Program-made: the position numbers and the translations under genes
NCBI RefSeq assembly: GCF_008014775.2
Contig: NZ_CP144914.1
Span: 868,001 to 932,000, forward strand
Direction of reading: 5' to 3'
From: Alkalicoccus halolimnae
Lineage (GTDB): Bacteria > Bacillota > Bacilli > Bacillales > Salisediminibacteriaceae
DNA length: 64,000 nt
Notes under the pieces: generated by a model
What the model was told of the DNA's origin: nothing
What the model saw: only the letters and a program-made list of their open reading frames with translations
The model's database searches: none
Part shown: in pieces, positions 32,439 to 41,468 of the stretch
Layout of the letters: every line of letters begins with the position of its first letter
Numbering within the stretch: the stretch's first letter is position 1

Positions 32439-33632
32439 ATGTTTGTTGGTAAAACTCTAACCAACTTACGCATTTTAAGGGGATATAATAGAAAACAGTT
32501 AGCGCAAGTATTAGGGGTAACGGAACAAGCGGTGTGGCAGTATGAAAATGGGTATGCTGCCCCTAAACTTGGTACTATAAATGATTTGAAAAGGTTATTT
32601 AGTGTTAAAAGTAGGTTTTTTTATCAAGAAGATCTGTTAAGTAAGCAGAGTAAAAATTATGTGAATCATAATCATATTGCGTATAGAGCTGATGAAAGAA
32701 ATAGTGTTCAAAAAACACAGATGGAAAAGGTTCATTTAGAATATTCTATTGCCTTTTTGAACCTTCTCTCCAACCACTTTCAGTTACCAGAAAACAATAT
32801 GAGAAAATTAAGAGATGAAGTTTTGTATCTTATGAGAACATCCTCCAATGAACTAGAGGAGATCAAATTATATGCCCATTATGCGAGAGATTTTTTAGGG
32901 ATTAGTTCCATAAATAATAAAAATATTCTTTATCACTTAGAGAAAAATGGAGTATTTGTTTTTGAAAAAGCTGTAGGAGAAAAAGTTGATGCATACAGTG
33001 TATGGTCTGAAGATGACATGCCATACATTATGCTTGGGAACTCTAAAGGTGTAGCAGCCAGAAGAAATTTTGATTTAGCTCATGAATTAGGGCATTTATT
33101 AATGCATTATAAAGAAGAGTTCGCATTACAAGATAAAAGTAACCACAATATATTTGAACAACAAGCTGATATATTTGCTGGGGAGTTCTTATTACCTGAA
33201 AGAGAAATAAGAAAAGATTTGGAAGCATTAAATAGAATTTCTAATCCTGATTCATATCTAGATTTGAAGAAAAAATGGGAAGTTTCAATTCAAGCTCTAG
33301 GTTACCGTGCGAGAGATTTAGGGATTATGTCTGAACAACAGTTTAGGTATTTTTACGCTCAAATTAACAAAATGGGATACAGAAAACTTGAACCTCTGGA
33401 TAAAGAAATACCACTACAAAGGCCCGGGAAAATAAAAAGTATTTTGCAGTTTTTGTTTGAGAATAAAGTTATAAAATTAGAAAATATTTTATCTTCCCTG
33501 GAGTTGGAGGAAGAATTTCTTTCAGTGCTCACAGGTATTGATAAAGATTTTTTCAAGAAATATAAAGAACATACTAGTCGAACTTATTCTATTGCTGACT
33601 TTAAGCAAGAAAATATTAATTTTGGTAATTAA
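32439..33632 (+). CDS. XRE-type regulator fused to ImmA/IrrE metallopeptidase
   Basis: 397 residues. The N-terminus (about 1-62) is an XRE helix-turn-helix: GKTLTNLRILRGYNRKQLAQ ... TEQAVWQYENG. The middle holds the zinc-peptidase motif HELGH near residue 214 (FDLAHELGHLLMH) with a downstream glutamate in the FAGEFLLP block. This is the layout of ImmA/IrrE-family regulators that cleave or act as repressors in phage, ICE and toxin-antitoxin loci (for example the spr1629 type). Preceded by AAGGAGG and followed by its own terminator. Confidence 0.85.
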   Translation: MFVGKTLTNLRILRGYNRKQLAQVLGVTEQAVWQYENGYAAPKLGTINDLKRLFSVKSRFFYQEDLLSKQSKNYVNHNHIAYRADERNSVQKTQMEKVHLEYSIAFLNLLSNHFQLPENNMRKLRDEVLYLMRTSSNELEEIKLYAHYARDFLGISSINNKNILYHLEKNGVFVFEKAVGEKVDAYSVWSEDDMPYIMLGNSKGVAARRNFDLAHELGHLLMHYKEEFALQDKSNHNIFEQQADIFAGEFLLPEREIRKDLEALNRISNPDSYLDLKKKWEVSIQALGYRARDLGIMSEQQFRYFYAQINKMGYRKLEPLDKEIPLQRPGKIKSILQFLFENKVIKLENILSSLELEEEFLSVLTGIDKDFFKKYKEHTSRTYSIADFKQENINFGN

Positions 33633-33658
33633 ACTGCTGATTGTGAGAAAAGGAGGCA

Positions 33659-33701
33659 GAGACACTATTTCACTTGGTTAGTGGAATAGTGTCTTTTTTT
33701 C
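33659..33701 (+). terminator. Rho-independent terminator after XRE/ImmA gene
   Basis: AGACACTATTTCAC faces GTGGAATAGTGTCT with TTGGTTA in the loop, then seven T. Confidence 0.88.
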
Positions 33702-33736
33702 ATCCAAAGGAAGAAACAATAAATCTAATAAATAAG

Positions 33737-35476
33737 TTGTAACTGCTACTCTAAAGTGGCTCTTACGAACTTTTGGGGAGACTGTTCATCGATACTATCG
33801 GGAAATAGAAATAAAAAGGAGTGTTTTCCATGGATACGCTGCCTGCTTTCTATGAACCAATCGATGTTATGCATATTGCTGCCTGGCAGGAAAGTCCAGA
33901 AGGGATAGAAGTCATTGCCCTTTCCTCGCGGAAATCAGCCGTTTGTCCACAATGTCATTGCAGAAGCCACAACAAACACAGTCGTTATGTGCGTATGTTA
34001 CGAGACCTGCCGGTCTCTGGAAAACCAGTGATCCTCGTGCTCCAAGCGAATAAATGGTTTTGTCTGCACCGTTTTTGCCCGATGCGTGTATTTACAGAAC
34101 GCTTCGAAGGCATTTCTTCCTCGCAACGCAACACGGATCGGCTCCAGCTTTTGCTACAAGAACTGGCCTTTTCTATGAGTGCGAAAGCGGCAGAACGATG
34201 CAGTAAAGCCATCGGTGTGCCTACAAGCCACGATACCTTTCTCTATTTGATTCGCGCTACCCCGGAAGTTCCGATCGAAGATTGTCCCTTTCGTTTCTAT
34301 CGATGATTTTGCGCTGCGAAAAAGATTTCGTTACGGTACCCTGGTGGTAGATTTACGTACACATCATCCGATTGACTTATTTGCTGGGCGCACGGAGGAA
34401 GAAACAAAAGCTTGGCTGATCAAGCATCCAACGAATCAGACGGTGAGCAGGGATGGCTCCAGAGCGTATGCCCGTGCCATCCGGGAAACTTCTGCGCAGA
34501 TTATCCAAGTAACCGACCGCTGGCATATTCTCAAAGGATTATTTGAAGCAGTGAAGGAAGAAATTTATCTTCACTTCCCGACAAAACCAGTGGGACCGCC
34601 AATCACTCTCCGAACTCCGCCTCCTTCCTCGAAGAGGAAAAGCGAAAGCGTGCGAGAAGAAAACGAAGCAAAGCGTTGGAAAGTGATCCAGCAGGTGCAA
34701 GAACGACAGCAGCGTGGAGAATCCATCATGGGATTAAGCCGAGCTTTTCAACTTTCCCGCGAGACGATTTATCATTGTTTAACGATCCAACATCCACCAA
34801 GTCATCAACGAGGTTCTCCTTATGATTCGTATCGACCGCAGATTCATGACCTGATTCAGCAAGGGAAGAAAGCAGACGACATTGAAAAAATATGTAGACA
34901 ATTCGGTTATACGGGCTCCCGTTCCACCCTCAATACAATGATCGCAAAAGAACGACAGCACTTCTCTCCTCCAAAACCTTTTATTAAACCAAGGAAAGTA
35001 TTTAAGCAGCTGTGGAGTATGTCTGATCCCACCGAACCGATGGGAGAAATCGAAGAAGCATGGAAAACCCAGTGGCCTCCCATTCAGGATTTATGCACCT
35101 TTTTGATCGGATTTCGACAAATGTTTATCGAGACCGATGCCTCTCTATTTAATTCTTACCTTCGGTGCGAAGCATATACCGCTTTTCCTGCCGTACAGCG
35201 TTTTATCCGCGGGCTGGAGAAAGATAAACAAGGGATTCATAACGCGGTTCTGCTCCCTTGGAGCAACGGGGTGGCAGAAGGGCATGTCCATCGCCTGAAA
35301 GTACAAAAGGCGATGATGTATGGTCGGGGATCGTTTGATTTGTTGCGAAAACGTATCTTATACCGATCTTCTTTCTCCTAATCATTATTGTGAAAAAAGA
35401 ACGAAAACTGGATAAAAAGAGGTCTGTAATGCTTCCCCAAAAGTTCGTAAGAGCCACTATAGTTTAGCAGTTACAA
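33737..35476. mobile_element. ISL3-family insertion sequence
   Basis: Inverted ends GGCTCTTACGAACTTTTGGG at 33758 and facing left from 35455 are exact and of ISL3 type. Outside them the similarity goes on as inverted repeat for about 20 bp (TTGTAACTGCTA at 33737; TAGCAGTTACAA ending 35476), so the real ends may be further out than the GG. The eight bases next to each GGCTC differ at two positions and are not a clean target duplication. One transposase gene inside, broken by a frameshift. Confidence 0.85.
33830..35381 (+). pseudogene. ISL3 family transposase, frameshifted
   Basis: The ATG at 33830 follows AAAAGGAG. The zinc-binding N-terminus (CPQCHCRSHNKHSRY and CLHRFCPMRVFTERF) is intact. 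The first frame ends at 34304-34306 after DCPFRFYR; the second frame continues with VSIDDFALRKRFRYGTLVVDL from about 34298, so one extra C in TCCCTTT near 34288-34293 explains the break. All three DDE residues are otherwise present (IDDFALRK, TDRWHIL, NGVAEGHVHRLK). ISL3 elements are not known to need frameshifting, so this is a mutation or a sequencing error. Confidence 0.85.
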
Positions 35477-35608
35477 GAGTTTGCAAAGGAATTTCAAACA
35501 TTGCTTAAGGGCATATTAACGATTGACATAAGTAAATTAAAAGATTGGAACGAACAGTTGCGTATTCACTATTCAAAAAATAGGGACAAGTTAAGTCTCA
35601 TGCGGTAA
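35468..35608 (+). pseudogene. 3' fragment of an unidentified gene next to the IS
   Basis: An open frame of 46 codons without a start runs from the IS border to TAA at 35606-35608: QLQEFAKEFQTLLKGILTID and onwards, amphipathic and lysine-rich. It looks like the end of a coding sequence whose front part was lost when or after the IS arrived; no matching 5' part is left of the IS. Confidence 0.4.
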
Positions 35609-35766
35609 AAACATTAAAATTATGACTTTCGCTAATTACTTAGGGTTTTGAAGGTATTAGTTCCGTTGTTCGGCTAATTAATAACTAGTATAATAGAATT
35701 ATTATGATATGGATAAATGTAGAAGTATTTACAAGTAATATCTAAGTTAAAGGGGAGGGAAAGTGT
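35609..35766. promoter_or_regulatory. AT-rich upstream region of the nuclease-helicase pair
   Basis: Holds TAATAACTAGTATAATAGAA around 35680-35700 with a TATAAT hexamer (35691-35696) that can act as -10 box, and the ribosome site AGGGGAGGG at 35751-35759. Confidence 0.45.
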
Positions 35767-36669
35767 GTGGAAATTGACTTAAGAAGTGATTATCTAAAAT
35801 CATGGTTGTCTCCTGCAAGAAAAGAGAATAAAGATTTAAAATATAGACATTTGAAACTCTCTGAAATGAAAAGCTCTAGGGAGGATATAATCCCTTATTT
35901 ACAACAGGTTATAAATGAAGCCCACGAAGATTATAAGAGATGTAAAAGAGCGGTATTATCAGATTCTCTTGACCCAGGCGTAAACATAGACTTTGATGAA
36001 CTAGGGGATCTAGATCCTGCATACGGCTATCCTAATTTTCTTGATATGAATACTTTAAAGGGATATTTTGGGGAGATTTTTTCAGGGATTATAGCAGAGA
36101 ATTTTTCACCTTTTAATATTAATAATTGGAAAGTTCCAGTTTTTAGTTTTCGACATCATGAAACTGCATTTGATCAGCTAGAAACTTATAAAAGAACTGG
36201 TAATAAAAAGAAAGCTACAATTGGAAGACCAGGTGATGACTGTTTAGCATTTGTATTAAATGAAGAGAGCAATAAAATAGAGAAAATGTTATTTATCGAG
36301 GCAAAGTGTACCGATGATCATAAAAGTGATCTAATTAACAAAGCTCATAGCCAAATAAGTGATAAGAACCCGGTCCCTGTCGAGTTAATAAGATTATTAG
36401 AAATATTAAGGGATTATGATTCTGATTATGCAAAAAAGTGGAGTATTGCCTTATCCAATTTATATCTTAAAAAAAATGAAGAAGGGCAAGTTAGGTTTGA
36501 TTTAGTTAGTTACGTTTGTGGAAGGTCTCCTATAAGGAAACAAAGTTGGATGGACTCTCATAAACCACACGAATTATATAAAGGTAAAAGGGATCTTGAA
36601 TCTGTCGAAATCCACGTATCGAATGTTGATCAGCTTGTCAAAAAAGTGTATCAAAAAGAGGAAGATTAA
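35767..36669 (+). CDS. PD-(D/E)XK-like nuclease of a nuclease-helicase defence pair (HamA-like)
   Basis: 300 residues from GTG (35767), seven bases after AGGGGAGGG. The middle carries GYFGEIFSGIIAENF near residue 105, then VPVFSFRHHETAFDQL, GRPGDDCLAF near 155 and FIEAKCT near 178. Glu - Asp - ExK in this order is the active-site plan of PD-(D/E)XK nucleases. The gene ends two bases before the helicase gene, so they are one unit. The layout of small nuclease plus large SF2 helicase is that of Hachiman (HamA/HamB) and AbpAB; membership in DUF1837 itself is not proven here. Confidence 0.6.
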   Translation: MEIDLRSDYLKSWLSPARKENKDLKYRHLKLSEMKSSREDIIPYLQQVINEAHEDYKRCKRAVLSDSLDPGVNIDFDELGDLDPAYGYPNFLDMNTLKGYFGEIFSGIIAENFSPFNINNWKVPVFSFRHHETAFDQLETYKRTGNKKKATIGRPGDDCLAFVLNEESNKIEKMLFIEAKCTDDHKSDLINKAHSQISDKNPVPVELIRLLEILRDYDSDYAKKWSIALSNLYLKKNEEGQVRFDLVSYVCGRSPIRKQSWMDSHKPHELYKGKRDLESVEIHVSNVDQLVKKVYQKEED

Positions 36670-36671
36670 TT

Positions 36672-39600
36672 ATGAGTGAAAATGAGTTTGAAAAAGAGTT
36701 AGAAGAAATAATTATTGAGTATAAAAGCGATTTTAGTTCTAAAAAACTTCCTCATCAAATCGCAAAATTATATAGTCACTTTACTAAAGTAAATTTAAAT
36801 CAATATGGACTTAGAAGTTGGGGGAAAGCAGACTTTCAAAATAGCTTGGAAGAGGCTTTCCGCCTAATCCACATTGGCTTTAATTTAAAGGATATAGCTG
36901 GAGGAGATTGGGAGCTGTTTTTTCTAAAGGCTGGTGAAATACTAGAATGGCTCTCTCATCCGAAAGTTAATACTTATGATTATCCACTACATTTTTTATC
37001 AGCTGCTGCTTACCAAATAGCTGGATATCCAGCCCTTGCAAATGGATTATTAAATGAAAGAAAGGTCACTTCAAAAGAGTCAGAGATATTAAGAATGTTT
37101 CTTAAAAATGATTTTAAAAATTTAGTACCAAAGTTAGAGAGTTATTGGACAAATAATGAATTTAAGAATAAAAAAAATGAAAGGGAAACTTTTGAAGATG
37201 ATATTAATGATTATATTGTGAGGGAAGTAATAAGTGTAATAGGAGTACTAGTTACATATTTTAAATGGGGAGACACCGATAGAATTGAAAAAGCTATTAA
37301 AAAATTCGAAAGCTTATCTAAGTTAATGCTTTACGATACAAATTCTTTCAATTGGATTTTTTCTAAATTATGCTCAGAACTAACTAAAGGTTATATAAAA
37401 AACTCTATTAGAAAAAATTTAAACGATTTAAGAGAATTTAATAATGAATCTTTAGATAATGCTTTAGAGGGTTACATTAAAAAGAATTTCTTAGAAAACA
37501 AGTCGTTATTATGGCCTTCCCAAATAAAAGGCCTAAATAAATTAATAAATAGTGACTCTTTTGTAATTTGCACGCCTACCGGTTCAGGTAAGACGACTGT
37601 AGCAGAGTTATCAATTATAAAAAATCTATTTAAAGAGATTGATTATGACTCTGCCAATAGTGATTTCTTCTCTAATACCACCAGAATACGCGCGTTGTTT
37701 TCCAAACAACAGCCTGTAATTTTATATTTAGTCCCATCAAGAGCTTTAGCTGCAGAGACTGAAGCTAAGCTTAGCAGAGTTTTACAAAATATTATGAATG
37801 ATGAAATCGTAGTAACAGGGTTATATGGGGGAATAGATTGGGGACCAACTGATGCGTGGATTAATCAAAATTTAAAAACAGTATTAATTTGCACTTATGA
37901 AAAGGGTGAGGCATTACTCAGGTTTTTAGGTCCATTATTTATGAGTCGTTTATCTTTAGTAGTCATAGATGAAGCACATTCGGTACAATTTGACCAAAAT
38001 ACGGATTCTCTAATTTCAGGGGATAATAGATCCTTAAGGTTAGAGTCATTAGGTAGTCGGTTGGTTAATAGGCTGCATAGTAACAACAATAAAGTTATTG
38101 CACTTTCCGCTGTTATTGGTGATAAATCTAAAGAACTTTCAAACTGGATAACAAATAATAAAGCAGAAGCAGTAGAGACTCCCTATAGAAGTACAAGACA
38201 ACTGATCGGTAGGTTAGAATTTTATAAATCAGGAGATTTTAGTATTAAGTACGATTTATTAAATGGAGATATTCTAAGATTTGAAGAGAAGAATGAAACT
38301 GAGGATTCTCCATTTATACCGCACCCATTTCCGAGTAGCCCTAAAAAATTTGTAGATCTACCTAAAAGCTATATTGGCGCAAATAAAGGGTTCCCTAAAT
38401 ATTCAAGACCATATTTATTTTGGGCTGCAATTCAGTTAGCTAAAACTAAGCAATATGAAAAACAGAGCACCGTACTCGTATCTGTTATGCAACATGTAAA
38501 TGGGTATGCAGATGACTTTAATCATGTGTTAACTAAAGTATACAGCGATGAAGATATACCTAATTTTTTTGAGGAACCTACACATGGTAATAACAAAATT
38601 CTCTGGGAAAGGTGCCTAGAATCCTGTTTAGATTATTATGGTGAAAATTCTAACGAATACAAATTATTAAAAAGAGGGATAGTAGTACATTATGGAAAAA
38701 TGCCAGGTCTTTTATCTCGTTTATTAATAGAAGTTATTAATAAAAAAATCGTACATATAGTTTTAGCGTCCTCAACGTTATCAGAGGGAGTCAATTTACC
38801 ATTTGATATAGTGTTAATCCCGGTGTTATCCAGAAGGGGAGACCCTATTTCCGTTAACGAATTTAAAAACTTAGTTGGAAGGGCTGGAAGGCCTGGAAAC
38901 GGTACAGAAGGAAGAAGTTTGATTTTACTAGAGTCCTCTTCCAAGTCTATTGATTATAGCTCAAATAACGCTCGGTCACACTATGGGGATATCATACGAA
39001 ACTATTTAAATGTTAATGAGAAATTTTTTGAGGAAGAAATCATTAATCCAAGTCCTATAGCTAATTTAATTTCTTTTATACGAAGGGAATGGGCTGTTCT
39101 TACGGGGTCTAATTCGGAAGAAGAATTTTATCAATGGCTGGAGGAGTGTGTACCGAGTGAAAATGAAGATATATTTGAGGATAAATTTGAACTTAATGTA
39201 GAAAAAGGTTTAGATACCTTAGATGGTATTATATTGTCTTCAATAGTAGAAATTGAGAGCATTGAAAAATCAAATTTGTCTAAAAGTAATTATGAAGTGA
39301 TGCTTAAGAATATCTGGAAAAAAACATTTGCCTTTTTTACAAGTGAACAAGAGGAGAAATTGGAATCAGTATTTTTAAAGAGAGGTAACTCATTGGTTAA
39401 TGATATCTATCCAGATCAAGAACATAGAAGGAAAATATACAAAACAAGTCTCCAACCTAGATACGCTTCACAACTTTTTCGTTTACATCAGCAAATTATT
39501 GACCGTTTGAAAGAAGGTGAAGAGTACAAGAACTGGACGACAGTTCAGAAGGTAAACTTTATAATTTCCTGCGTGAGAGAAATAATAAAGTTAGAAAAGT

Positions 39601-40316
39601 TTGCTATTAAGGAAGGAGTAGGAAAAGGTGCTTCTTTTGTACCCTGGGAAGATATTCTACATTGGTGGCTAACTAATGATAGCAAGAGTAAGCCAAAGAC
39701 AAAACAAATTCCTGAATGGATCAAATTTGTTTACGACAATTTTAATTATAAATTTAATTGGGGTATTGGAACTGTATTATCTCTAGTATGGGATGAAGTG
39801 AATAATGGTGAATTAAATTTTCTTTCACTAGATGATTGGGAAAATACAGAGTTACCTTGGATTGTATTTTGGATAAAAGAATTAATAACATGGGGAACTT
39901 ATGACCCTGTAATAGCCTACCTTCTATCAAGTGGTTACGCGTCTACTAGAGAAGAAGCTAAAGAGTACTCCGAAAAATATTACCTTTATTGTGATTTCGA
40001 AGATGATATTTATAATGTAAAACTGATTAGGAAATGGATCAAAGATGAATTTCCTGAACAGACAAATGATGAGGTTGCTGAAGATGCTTTAAGTATTAAT
40101 GCTAATTCTGTTAGACAGCTCAAAAATAAAACACTAGATTGGAATGTTTTCCCTGTCATTCAAGACTCAAAAGTATTGTGGGTGGACTATTCTGGTTACT
40201 TACTAGCGGAGTCCAATACAGAAAATATGAATGTTAGCTCAATAACTTATAATAGAGACTATATCTTTAATGCAGACATATCAAAAGTATCCTCCAGAAA
40301 GTACTTTAAAAATTAG
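36672..40316 (+). CDS. Large SF2 (Ski2-like) DEAH helicase of the defence pair (HamB-like)
   Basis: 1214 residues, ATG behind GAGGAAG. A helical N-terminal region of about 270 residues precedes the motor. Motif I is TPTGSGKTT near residue 303, Ia is VPSRALAAETE, II is VIDEAH near 433, III is ALSAVIGD, V is ASSTLSEGVNLPFD and VI is NLVGRAGRPG near 735. These forms are typical of Ski2/Hel308-like enzymes. A long C-terminal part (from about 800) without recognised motif follows. With the nuclease encoded directly upstream it probably senses or unwinds foreign or damaged DNA. Low-GC codon use sets it apart from the backbone. Confidence 0.82.
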   Translation: MSENEFEKELEEIIIEYKSDFSSKKLPHQIAKLYSHFTKVNLNQYGLRSWGKADFQNSLEEAFRLIHIGFNLKDIAGGDWELFFLKAGEILEWLSHPKVNTYDYPLHFLSAAAYQIAGYPALANGLLNERKVTSKESEILRMFLKNDFKNLVPKLESYWTNNEFKNKKNERETFEDDINDYIVREVISVIGVLVTYFKWGDTDRIEKAIKKFESLSKLMLYDTNSFNWIFSKLCSELTKGYIKNSIRKNLNDLREFNNESLDNALEGYIKKNFLENKSLLWPSQIKGLNKLINSDSFVICTPTGSGKTTVAELSIIKNLFKEIDYDSANSDFFSNTTRIRALFSKQQPVILYLVPSRALAAETEAKLSRVLQNIMNDEIVVTGLYGGIDWGPTDAWINQNLKTVLICTYEKGEALLRFLGPLFMSRLSLVVIDEAHSVQFDQNTDSLISGDNRSLRLESLGSRLVNRLHSNNNKVIALSAVIGDKSKELSNWITNNKAEAVETPYRSTRQLIGRLEFYKSGDFSIKYDLLNGDILRFEEKNETEDSPFIPHPFPSSPKKFVDLPKSYIGANKGFPKYSRPYLFWAAIQLAKTKQYEKQSTVLVSVMQHVNGYADDFNHVLTKVYSDEDIPNFFEEPTHGNNKILWERCLESCLDYYGENSNEYKLLKRGIVVHYGKMPGLLSRLLIEVINKKIVHIVLASSTLSEGVNLPFDIVLIPVLSRRGDPISVNEFKNLVGRAGRPGNGTEGRSLILLESSSKSIDYSSNNARSHYGDIIRNYLNVNEKFFEEEIINPSPIANLISFIRREWAVLTGSNSEEEFYQWLEECVPSENEDIFEDKFELNVEKGLDTLDGIILSSIVEIESIEKSNLSKSNYEVMLKNIWKKTFAFFTSEQEEKLESVFLKRGNSLVNDIYPDQEHRRKIYKTSLQPRYASQLFRLHQQIIDRLKEGEEYKNWTTVQKVNFIISCVREIIKLEKFAIKEGVGKGASFVPWEDILHWWLTNDSKSKPKTKQIPEWIKFVYDNFNYKFNWGIGTVLSLVWDEVNNGELNFLSLDDWENTELPWIVFWIKELITWGTYDPVIAYLLSSGYASTREEAKEYSEKYYLYCDFEDDIYNVKLIRKWIKDEFPEQTNDEVAEDALSINANSVRQLKNKTLDWNVFPVIQDSKVLWVDYSGYLLAESNTENMNVSSITYNRDYIFNADISKVSSRKYFKN

Positions 40317-40643
40317 AGATTTAGTCATGGATATTCTCTTTTAATGACACAAGTTTATGACATACTATTTGGCGCTGGCCTGATGTAATAATTGGTCAGC
40401 AAAGGTTATCAATGAACTTGCTAATATTATGGGTAATATTAATGCTTCTCATTAGTAACGTTAGAGTGGGCTGGCATAATTCTTTGCACTACCCAGTGAT
40501 GAAACGTGCGATAAGTAATAACAGTTGAAAAAGTCAACATTTCATCCTTAAAGGATTACTCTTCAATTTCTCGTGTTTCTTATCATAAGAACCACTAAAG
40601 TAGAGAAAAAAGAAGAAATAAATACCAAACTTGAGGTGTTTTC
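40317..40643. other. Intergenic region between helicase and DUF6602-like gene
   Basis: 327 bp, AT-rich. No gene, strong hairpin or repeat seen. A ribosome site GAGGTG lies just before 40644. Confidence 0.4.
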
Positions 40644-41468
40644 ATGCTAAATAACAACATAAGATATCAACAATCAATTGCAGCAGAGTTTAACTCAATT
40701 AAAGACAGAGTGAGATTTTTTATAGAAGATAGTCATTGGGGTGAAGACGGTAGATATAAAGAACTTATTTTAATGAATTATTTAAAGAAAGTTTTGCCTG
40801 ATAATGTATCAGTTGGTACTGGCTTTGTTAAAAATTCTAGAAATATCTTAACACATCAAATTGATATTATCATATACAAGAAGAATGATCCCAAGCTTTT
40901 TTCAGCTGATGATTTTGTAATATTAATGCCTGAGAGCGTATTAGGGATAATTGAGGTAAAATCAAAATTAACCCCTGGAGTATTGACTAACAGCAAAACT
41001 TTTAACAATAGGGATAAATTATCTACAATTGAGAAATGTCATAAGAATGGTGAAGTTATCGGTAATAAGAATATTTTCAATGGAATTTTCTCTTATGAGA
41101 AAAGGATGAGTTTTAATGGAAAGATACGCTCAAATAAATTTGTTGAACAACTAAAAGAAAACTACAGTTTTATTAATAATATTTGTTTTGATGATAATAC
41201 ATTTATGCGCTATTGGAATGAAGGAAATCCACAGGATGAACATGATAAAAGAAAGTGTTATAGCTTTTATAACCTGTCGTTCCAGAATATCTTTAACTAT
41301 GAAGGGCCAGGTCTAGCTTATGGATATTTTGTTTCAAATTTATTAGAATCAATCTACAGTCAGGTTGCTCCACATGTATTAAATGATCAATATTTCGAAT
41401 TTCTATACCCATTAGAAAATACAAAAGAATCATATAGGTTGGATGATTGTGAAATAAAAATAGACTAG
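40644..41468 (+). CDS. DUF6602-like predicted nuclease
   Basis: 274 residues. The first 120 residues follow the pattern of DUF6602: WGEDGRYKELILMNYLKKVLP, VSVGTGFVKN, HQIDIIIYKK, FVILMPESVLGIIEVKSKL. Glu (RYKE) - Asp (QIDI) - ExK (IEVKS) again gives a PD-(D/E)XK-like active site. Such proteins occur in defence islands and with restriction systems; the role is unknown. It stands 327 bp behind the helicase gene with its own ribosome site, so it may or may not belong to the same system. Confidence 0.68.
   Translation: MLNNNIRYQQSIAAEFNSIKDRVRFFIEDSHWGEDGRYKELILMNYLKKVLPDNVSVGTGFVKNSRNILTHQIDIIIYKKNDPKLFSADDFVILMPESVLGIIEVKSKLTPGVLTNSKTFNNRDKLSTIEKCHKNGEVIGNKNIFNGIFSYEKRMSFNGKIRSNKFVEQLKENYSFINNICFDDNTFMRYWNEGNPQDEHDKRKCYSFYNLSFQNIFNYEGPGLAYGYFVSNLLESIYSQVAPHVLNDQYFEFLYPLENTKESYRLDDCEIKID

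Noticed and set aside
34280..34310. Programmed frameshift in the ISL3 transposase
   Set aside because: ISL3 transposases are normally one frame; there is no A-rich slippery heptamer, only a short C/T run, so a mutation or sequencing error is more likely.
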